Source: Bacteroidia bacterium
GTDB lineage: Bacteria > Bacteroidota > Bacteroidia > Chitinophagales > Saprospiraceae
Length of the DNA stretch: 14,151 nucleotides
Direction of reading: 5' to 3'
Assembly (NCBI GenBank): GCA_030431945.1
Contig: JAUIIF010000043.1
Coordinates: 1-14,151, forward strand
In this document: in pieces, positions 14,076-14,151 of the stretch
Position numbering within the stretch: position 1 is the first letter of the stretch
Layout of the letters: every line of letters starts with the position of its first letter
Notes under the pieces: model-generated
The model's input: only the letters and a program-made list of their open reading frames with translations
What the model was told of the DNA's origin: nothing
Databases searched by the model: none
Translations under genes and position numbers: made by a program

Positions 14076-14151
14076 CTATTCAATGCCCATGATCTTGTGG
14101 GTTTGCAAACTGACCCGCCACTGGGGATGAGCCAGACAGTAGGCTACGGTG
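14076..14151 (-). CDS. queE: 7-carboxy-7-deazaguanine synthase (QueE-like), C-terminal fragment
   Basis: Partial gene entering from the right edge. Twenty-four full codons and a TAG stop are visible, reading TVAYCLAHPQWRVSLQTHK and then IMGIE. The HPxWRxSLQTHK ending is the characteristic C-terminus of QueE-type radical SAM enzymes, which convert 6-carboxytetrahydropterin to 7-carboxy-7-deazaguanine in queuosine and 7-deazaguanine biosynthesis. The radical SAM CxxxCxxC motif lies outside the window. The call rests on this short tail from memory of the family, so confidence is moderate. It is transcribed toward the symporter gene, with a hairpin and a minisatellite between. Confidence 0.7.
   Translation of the reverse strand, partial: TVAYCLAHPQWRVSLQTHKIMGIE

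Noticed and set aside
13903..14130. 75-codon plus-strand frame running through the minisatellite
   Set aside because: Its openness comes from the 9-base period. Its C-terminal part is antisense to the queE-like coding end, and no family-like sequence is present.
1..14151. Search for CRISPR arrays, tRNAs, insertion sequences and toxin-antitoxin or defence genes
   Set aside because: Nothing with the needed structure or motifs was visible on either strand. The repeats present are tandem or dispersed short motifs without spacers, and every sizeable gene falls in a metabolic, envelope or membrane family.

Overview
The window looks like chromosomal DNA of a marine or environmental Bacteroidota, most likely of the Saprospiria/Lewinella type. 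This is judged from protein style, from the absence of Shine-Dalgarno sequences before most starts, from -7 boxes of the TAnnTTTG type, and from a fairly high G+C content by eye. It carries eleven complete genes and the end of a twelfth. I see no tRNA, rRNA, CRISPR array, transposase, phage or defence gene.

Layout. 23-850 (-): secreted alpha/beta-hydrolase. 851-1250: a 400-base divergent spacer with several inverted repeats, including a 14-bp pair and two tandem hairpins that can also pair with each other just before the next gene. 1251-2883 (+): a YARHG-domain lipoprotein overlapped by a DUF2306-type membrane protein. 2873-4024 (-): Gfo/Idh/MocA oxidoreductase, meeting the previous gene tail to tail with an 11-base overlap. 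4251-5646 (+): a hotdog-fold acyl-CoA thioesterase translationally coupled to a YihY/BrkB membrane protein that starts with TTG. 5813-8014 (+): an NfeD-like membrane protein and a flotillin (YqiK/FloT type), closed by a good intrinsic terminator. 8205-8801 (+): a small two-helix membrane protein of unknown role. 8879-10087 (-): zinc amidohydrolase with a recognisable -7 box. 10355-11968 (+): lipoprotein trehalase (GH37). 12025-13794 (-): sodium:solute symporter. 14076-14151 (-): the C-terminus of a QueE-like 7-carboxy-7-deazaguanine synthase, cut by the window edge.

Functionally this is mostly household and accessory metabolism: membrane microdomain organisation (NfeD plus flotillin), envelope proteins, trehalose breakdown beside a sodium-coupled transporter, and several stand-alone enzymes. 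The genes do not form one pathway.

The more unusual content lies between or inside genes. An identical 18-bp sequence with a NotI-type palindromic core occurs three times (4116, 8103, 10439), once inside the trehalase reading frame, with a close fourth copy in the esterase signal peptide. There is a 9/18-bp minisatellite at 13930-14028, a heptamer array at 8811-8852, and an attenuator-like leader at 1177-1227. I found no convincing new multi-gene system. The best leads are the dispersed 18-mer and the leader before the YARHG lipoprotein.
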